Positions 58,350 through 64,000 of a stretch of DNA of 64,000 bases are shown here, one piece after another. A model generated the notes under the pieces. It made no database searches, was not told the DNA's origin, and was given only the letters and a program-made list of their open reading frames with translations. The stretch lies in contig NC_064048.1 in NCBI RefSeq assembly GCF_932526225.1, forward strand, positions 3,673,597 to 3,737,596, read 5' to 3'. The translations under genes were made by a program, and so were the position numbers. Position 1 is the first letter of the stretch. Every line of letters begins with the position of its first letter. Source of the DNA: Nematostella vectensis (Eukaryota > Cnidaria > Anthozoa > Actiniaria > Edwardsiidae).

Positions 58350-61300
58350 ATGGCTCAACCGGCTCCCCCAATGATTCGAGGGATCGTAAAACAAGTGAGT
58401 GTTATATTATAACGCGTTGAATTCATTCTAGAGACATTTCTTTGTTGACGAACTATAGTGTTCTATGGCCCCACGGAAATCATAATCGTTCTTGCGTGTA
58501 TCTATACCAGGTTTTGTCGGGCGACAGTGTAATTATAAGAGGGCAACCAAAAGGGGGACCACCGCCAGAGAGGCAACTCTGTCTGTCTAATATCACAGCC
58601 CCAAAGCTAGCGCGAAGAGCAAATCCAAACGTGGAATCGAGCACTGCTACAAATGATGAGGTAATAACAGTTGATTACACGTACACAGAAGAAAGAAGCC
58701 AATCTATAACCAGACACATTACTTATAATTTTCAAGCAACTTTAAACTTCGAAACTATTTTTAAGGGATTTTATTTACAGAGAATATTATGAGATCGGAT
58801 TAAATGTATTTGGTAATATTGTTATTTTACTATAAAGAGACCATGGTTTCGGTTCCTAGCCGGCTTTTTGGGCCAATCAAAGAGGGAAACGTACGTCCAT
58901 TCATTGGCCCCCGTAATAACGGAGCGGGCAAATTTAAGTTGTTTTAACCACTGAGAAACTAGTGCACTAACATTAATTACTATATCACAAATTATTTCTT
59001 GGTTTTTTGCTCTTAAAAATTGAGGAAATACTTTAAAGAAGACGTTTCGCGATTCAAAACATAACCTTGCTTGGTTTCGAACCAGTTAGTCTCGAACAAA
59101 ACATTGCGTGCATTCTTATTCAATAAAAAGTCCCTCTTTGCGTTTATCAACACCAAATTTATCCATAATCTTTTGAAATACTTCCTGTGCATTGTGCACC
59201 GATAATTATTGTAAATTTTTGTGGCTGGAAAAGACGTTTCTCTATTACCACGTGGGAAGCCAATTTGCAACAAATTTGTATATATTATCACTTCGTTCAT
59301 TTCTTTTGTTTTCTTCTGATAGTCTCGCCGCTAACAAAAAGTGCTACCTATATTATAGCTAACCATTTTTTTTTTAAATAATCCTAATTATTTTAGGAAA
59401 AATGGTTATATTTTTTATTTATTTGCTTTCCTAGTCGCAACATGGCTTAATATAGTGTTATATATTGAATTTTTTTTTTATTAAACTAGCTAGAAATTGG
59501 AAACTGGTGTTGGGGCTCAAGGGGCTTCTTTATAACAGAAGAAAAAAGAAGCCTACACCATACTATGTCATTTAGTACACTTTGTAACTGCAAATTCCAA
59601 TTGCTTGCTGAAAATTGCCAGCTCTCTTTGCTGCCAATGGCAGTGAACTCGCCTTTACCTGGACGTCTGATCTGTCTGATCTGTCTTATAGTGGTAATCA
59701 AATTTGCTGGCGATCACTGGTGATTGAATTTGCTCATACAAGCGTCTACATTGCCTAATATGTCGTAGGATTTTAAAGTAAACCCATAGAGCATCCCATC
59801 TGCAAGATTCAATGCTTACATTTTGTTGATTACCTTTAGCCCTTTGCCTGGGAAGCACGTGAATTCTTACGTACACGCCTTATTGGCAAAGAAGTTTTGT
59901 TCTCTGTTGAGTATAAAGTTCCTGGAACTGGCAGAGAGTATGGGTGCATCTTCTTAAAAAATGGTATGTGTGACTGTTGTTTTTGCATTATGGTAATGTG
60001 ATCACAAATTCTTGAATGGACCGACCGACTTGGCCATACCAACTGATTACCTATTGTATCCACACTCGTAAGGATAAAAAATGGTGCTTTTTCTCAAAGA
60101 AGAATAAAGTCATGAGCTGGGCTGTTTGGAATAGTACAAAGCACACAATTAAAAATTTGAATTATGGTATCTAGTATTCACATATACCACATATTTCATT
60201 ATGTCCAATATCCCAAAGATGTCTATCAACTGTTTTCTTTTTATTTTACGAGTGAAAATTTGATAATATTTTAATGCAGCCACTGGTGAGCTTGAGAATG
60301 TCACAGAAGCAATTGTTGCTGAGGGATTAGTTGAAGTGAGACGTGGAGGAATCAAGCCTTCAGAGTATGTATTTGCTATGTATAAAATCCAGCCTTCTCA
60401 AAACCCACTGGCTGCCAGCTGAACAAGCCTTCTCCTCTGGAAGTTTGACCGGCTCCATCCAGACAGAAAAATGATAAATTATGTTTTTTTTTTCTGACAA
60501 GGAAAAAGAAAAACTTCAGCACCCAAACCACTTCCAAACTCATAATAACCTGCTACTTGAAATCTTTCTGAGAAGACTGAAAATCTATTAAAATTTATAT
60601 ATTGTACTAATATATCTTTCCTTGAAATAATACTGAAATAATAATCCATCATTATAATTGTCATCAGCTGAGGTCTTCTGCCTTCCCCACAACCCCCTGA
60701 TTTGCTTATACCATTAATTATAAAAGTACCACTGGTTATCATCATCATCATGATAATCATTATAAATAATGGCACATATTACCCTAATCAACTACAGCAC
60801 CCTGTTTCGATGTTTTTACTGCATCATTAACTTTAACATCATCTTTTTTTCACTAAATGCTAATAATAATGAAAATATCTTCTCTGTTTTTAAAACAACA
60901 AAAATGGTTAGAATAAATCAAGACTGTATCTTTATACCTCCACAGCGAACAGACCAAGCTGATTGATCTTGAAGAACATGCAAAAACTCAGGGCAAAGGC
61001 AGATGGGCCAATGATGCCAGTGAGGTATTTTTAGCTTTAAATACAATAGAAGCAACTCAAACTTGGACAACTCAAATGCCCTGTGTATAGGCAACTAAGA
61101 CCCCAAGTAATTCAAACTTCAGACAAGTCGGACTCCCTGTGGATAAATAAGACCCCAATTAATTTAAACTTCAGACAACTCAGACTCTCTGTGGATAACT
61201 GAGGACCCCCATTAAAAAATTCAAATTTCAGACAACTCAGATTCCCTGTGGATAAGAAAGTCCCCCTGTTAATTCAAACTTTTGAAAACTCAAACTCCTT

Positions 61301-63141
61301 GTGAATAACTAAGATTCCCATTAATTCAAACTTCAATACGAGGTTCCGCTATAAAAGGGAAAGCTCCTCCCAACCCCCCGGGCTCAAGAACAATCTGTTA
61401 TCAATCAACCGTCGTCATGTGATTGCTCTGAGCACTAAATTTAAAATCCATATTCTGGACTTTTCCACCAAAAATGTTCCTATTTCTTGTAAAATAATGC
61501 TAATCTAAGCTGTGCTTGCTCTAAAATACGAGCATTGTTGTCACAGTGCAAGAATAATCTTGACTTTTCCACCTAAAATGTTCCCATTTCTTGTAAAATA
61601 TTGCTAATCCAAGCTGTGCATGCTCTAAAATACGAGCATTTTCATCACAGTGCAAGAATATTCTATGCAGACGTGCTAGATTACGGATAGCGCAAATTTT
61701 AAAATTTTGTACCAAAAACATGAGTGGACAGCAAATCACTAACTTATCAATCTCTTAACACAACTGTCTTGTTGCCTGTGTAAAAATAATTTTATTCCAG
61801 CTGACTGAGTCTCAGAGATAAGCAATTTCACAGGAGGCTTATACTAATTCGTGATTGCTACGGTAGCATGGCAGTGTTATGATAATTTGCAAATTTGAGC
61901 TCAGGGGAGGGAGAAGCTTTCCTTTTTACACTGGAACCTCGTGTTTCAGACAACTCAGACCCCATGTTGATAAGTAATTCTCAAACATTCTGTTGATGCA
62001 AACTGAGCTCATTTTCCTCGACTTTGGACATTTTTTGGGACGTTTTCAGTCTTTTTTTTTTGGATGGCTTGAGCTAAGAAATCAAGATAAATCATACTTC
62101 TTGGCATTTTCTGGCAATATATACAGTATACTCTATTAACTCAGACTAAAGGAGCTTTTTTATCTCTTTTAAATTAAAATTTTTGACACTTTTTGTTTTT
62201 CGTTGGTTATTAATCTTGAGCGAATTCCATCACACAAGATTCATGTACCTATACTTTTATGATTACTAAAAGAATCTCCTATAAAGTTGGGCACTATCTT
62301 AGGCTTGGTTTCCAGCTGTGGTGGTTTCGGTGCGCCCGCCATCCATTCCCATTCCACAGCTGGGTGCATGGTACCAGGCTTTGTCTGGATAGGCCAGTCA
62401 GAAACTTACCACTTGAAAGTCTGTCTGTAAATACATTAGCATAATTATCACAACAAGAGTCCAATAAGGGTGGGTGGGGGGTTTGAGAAAATGTTCAACT
62501 TAGCGTAAGAAAAGTTCAGTTATGAAGAATGTGGGCCCCAGCAAAAGCTTGCCGTGAAAGGGCTTCGTTTTCTATTAAGAGTTTGAGTAAGCACGGCCCT
62601 GCTGTACTCATACTGTTTGTGAGCAAATATTTTCTAACAAAGATGACATCATATATTTTCTTATTTGTAACTGTTGTTCCTTTATCTCTACAGCATGTTA
62701 GGAAAATTAACTGGTCAGTTGAAAACCCAAGGCACTTTCTTGACACTCATACTGGTAAAGAAATACCGGGTAAGCTTCTTAGTATTTCTATGATATACAA
62801 TTCCCTTGTAAACAATGCCCCAGTGAACGATAAAATGGAATTATAAATCATTTGCCGAACAATTATAAAAGAAAAAACAATTCCATGTTGAACAAGTTTC
62901 CTTGTCAAAAGCCGACAGTAAGTGATTTAAATTGCAAACTTATTTGGGGTTCCTATAATTAAATCTCATTTTCTTTTCTTTAATTCCAAATAGCTTACAG
63001 GAGATCAACATTTTACATTCTGATGTTTTCTTTTTCATGTCCTCTTTAGCTATAGTTGAGCATGTTCGCGATGGATGTACTGTAAGGCTGTTTCTGCTAC
63101 CAGAGTTTTACCACATCACAGTCATGCTCTCTGGAATAAAG
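58350..63141 (+). CDS. SND1: Staphylococcal nuclease domain-containing protein 1 (Tudor-SN), 5' part
   Basis: Exons 58350-58394, 58511-58660, 59840-59963, 60280-60364, 60946-61024, 62694-62769 and 63050-63141 keep phase and give the first 217 residues; the gene continues past the window. The start [20 protein letters not shown] and the block GGPPPERQ...LARRA are diagnostic of the first SN-like domain of SND1. Residues 17 to about 165 form SN1 ([31 protein letters not shown]). The second SN domain begins near [20 protein letters not shown] and [23 protein letters not shown]1 is a conserved multifunctional RNA-binding nuclease and transcription coactivator with four SN-like domains and a Tudor domain; the later domains and last exons lie outside. 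First exon is only 45 nt. Confidence 0.93.
61052..61345. repeat. ~60-bp imperfect tandem repeat in SND1 intron 5
   Basis: Four to five units with AACTTCAGACAACTCAGACT, CCCTGTGGATAA and a (G)ACCCC(C)ATTAATT core. It ends at CGAGGTTCCGCT, and its inverted TGGAACCTCG...CAGACAACTCAGACCCC lies near 61,930, so the two may be the ends of one decayed DNA transposon enclosing 61.35-61.93 kb. Confidence 0.55.
61455..61665. repeat. Two-copy ~104-bp tandem duplication in SND1 intron 5
   Basis: Two adjacent copies of GACTTTTCCACC...ATGTTC, CTATTTCTTGTAAAATA, CTAAGCTGTGC...GCTCTAAAATACGAGCATT and CACAGTGCAAGAATA, about 90 percent alike by eye. Non-coding. Confidence 0.75.
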
Positions 63142-63191
63142 GTAATGTCACAGTACAAAACAAGAGCTAGGTATTCTGCATAAAAGCTGTG

Positions 63192-63446
63192 TTAAAGCAG
63201 CATTGTCACCACTTCACTTCCGGAGGTCCGACGGAAAAATCGACCGTTAAAGGACAAAATAATCTATTAGAATTCGAGATATTTAACTTGCCATCCGCTC
63301 TAAATTACCATTCACATCCTCGAAAAAACTTGCAACAGACACACTGCTTTCAATATTTTGAAATATTTTTCGCGTTTTCCGTTAAAAATCATCGGAGATT
63401 GTTACGTAATCGACCGGAAGTAAACTGGTGACAATGCGGCTTTAAA
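63192..63446. mobile_element. TTAA-flanked miniature inverted-repeat element, copy 2
   Basis: The left end TTAAAGCAGCATTGTCACCA and the right end TGGTGACAATGCGGCTTTAA are inverted copies with few mismatches, flanked by TTAA. The right half is the inverted match of the element at 10,868-11,022, including the AACGGAAAACGCG block. It lies in SND1 intron 7. Confidence 0.7.
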
Positions 63447-64000
63447 GATCCACAGAAGATGGCCTAAAATAAAAGTTGCAAGAAATTCTTCCCTGAGCCT
63501 GCACATGTAAATTCGAGTCTGGATGAAAATATCGTTTTGAATTTTGGCATAAAAAAACATGAAATGATAAAGTCTACAAGACCTTGAAAATGCGTTCATT
63601 TTAGTTTAACACATTGACCCCTCAACCGGCCTGTACCGGCTATGGGAAGTACTCACAACCCAAAAAATTCATAAATGCAAACTAAACACAACAAGATGAA
63701 AATACTCAGGCATCAGTCTAAGGGATAAATGGTCTTGAAGATATGCATCCAACCAAGGTGTTGGCAACTACTCTTAAGCCAAATAATAGCACAGGTTCTT
63801 TGACAAATTTCAAATCGAAAAAGAAAAGCAGAATCACCCCTCTCAATAAAACGCTCAAAATACAACACAAGGGAGAGAGATCAGCAAACACAGCTCAAGA
63901 CACAAATAGATACCTTTATTCTGATCCTCCAGGTTCATTTCCATGGCCTCAAAACACAATGTCCACTCCTTGAAGGCTTGTAAAACCACGAAGATGCCTT
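63447..64000. other. SND1 intron 7, non-coding to window end
   Basis: No further SND1 exon is recognisable. The 76-codon frame at 63,743-63,973 is Lys/Thr/Ser-rich and does not match the next expected SND1 segment. Confidence 0.5.

Overview
The window is nuclear DNA of an animal, most likely an anthozoan cnidarian such as a sea anemone. It has compact intron-containing genes with GT-AG sites, AT-rich intergenic DNA, many G/C homopolymers, minisatellites and foldback elements, and a mix of conserved metazoan genes (SND1, a TMEM79/MAPEG protein), a PhoD-like phosphatase, a divergent class-A GPCR and lineage-specific secreted cysteine-rich proteins. The organism call is an inference. All exon models come from splice-site, reading-frame and phase reasoning alone.

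Layout. 1-15.6 kb is mostly non-coding, with foldback elements, a diverged tandem duplication (7.1-8.4 kb), a tandem pair of broken genes for an unrecognised secreted protein (3.4-5.4 kb, minus) and a few weak exon candidates. A two-exon rhodopsin-class GPCR lies at 15.6-17.0 kb (plus). A three-exon gene for a secreted Gly/Cys-rich protein with an acidic tail spans 18.0-21.7 kb (plus); its second intron holds foldback DNA, perfect CRE-type palindromes and a 16-bp minisatellite. On the minus strand at 22.1-24.6 kb is a small secreted cysteine-rich gene, whose paralog is on the plus strand at 40.1-45.6 kb with the same exon boundaries and phases.

Between the paralogs, 26.9-33.7 kb is a segmental tandem duplication in which an ~800-bp unit was amplified to seven near-identical copies, each carrying a splice-acceptor/44-nt/splice-donor module and a small foldback. 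34.3-38.35 kb is a ~100-copy 41-bp minisatellite with an ATTGG core in nearly every unit. Intron 2 of the plus-strand cysteine-rich gene contains a decayed Mutator-like transposase gene with a terminal-inverted-repeat element directly upstream. An (AAGGGGG)n block follows that gene.

47.8-58.0 kb (minus) is a ten-exon gene for a PhoD-like metallophosphatase with an N-terminal hydrophobic segment and a C-terminal membrane anchor. A complete intronless TMEM79-like gene is nested in one intron, and a 1.3-kb GAT/GGT microsatellite fills the last intron. The PhoD-like gene and SND1 (plus, from 58,350 and running off the window) are head to head, with 383 bp between start codons and ETS and CRE motifs in between.

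The conserved genes suggest no single pathway. The most unusual elements are the two secreted cysteine-rich gene types, the GPCR lacking the usual extracellular disulfide, the exon-like module multiplied in the 800-bp array, and several two-copy miniature-element families shared across the window.
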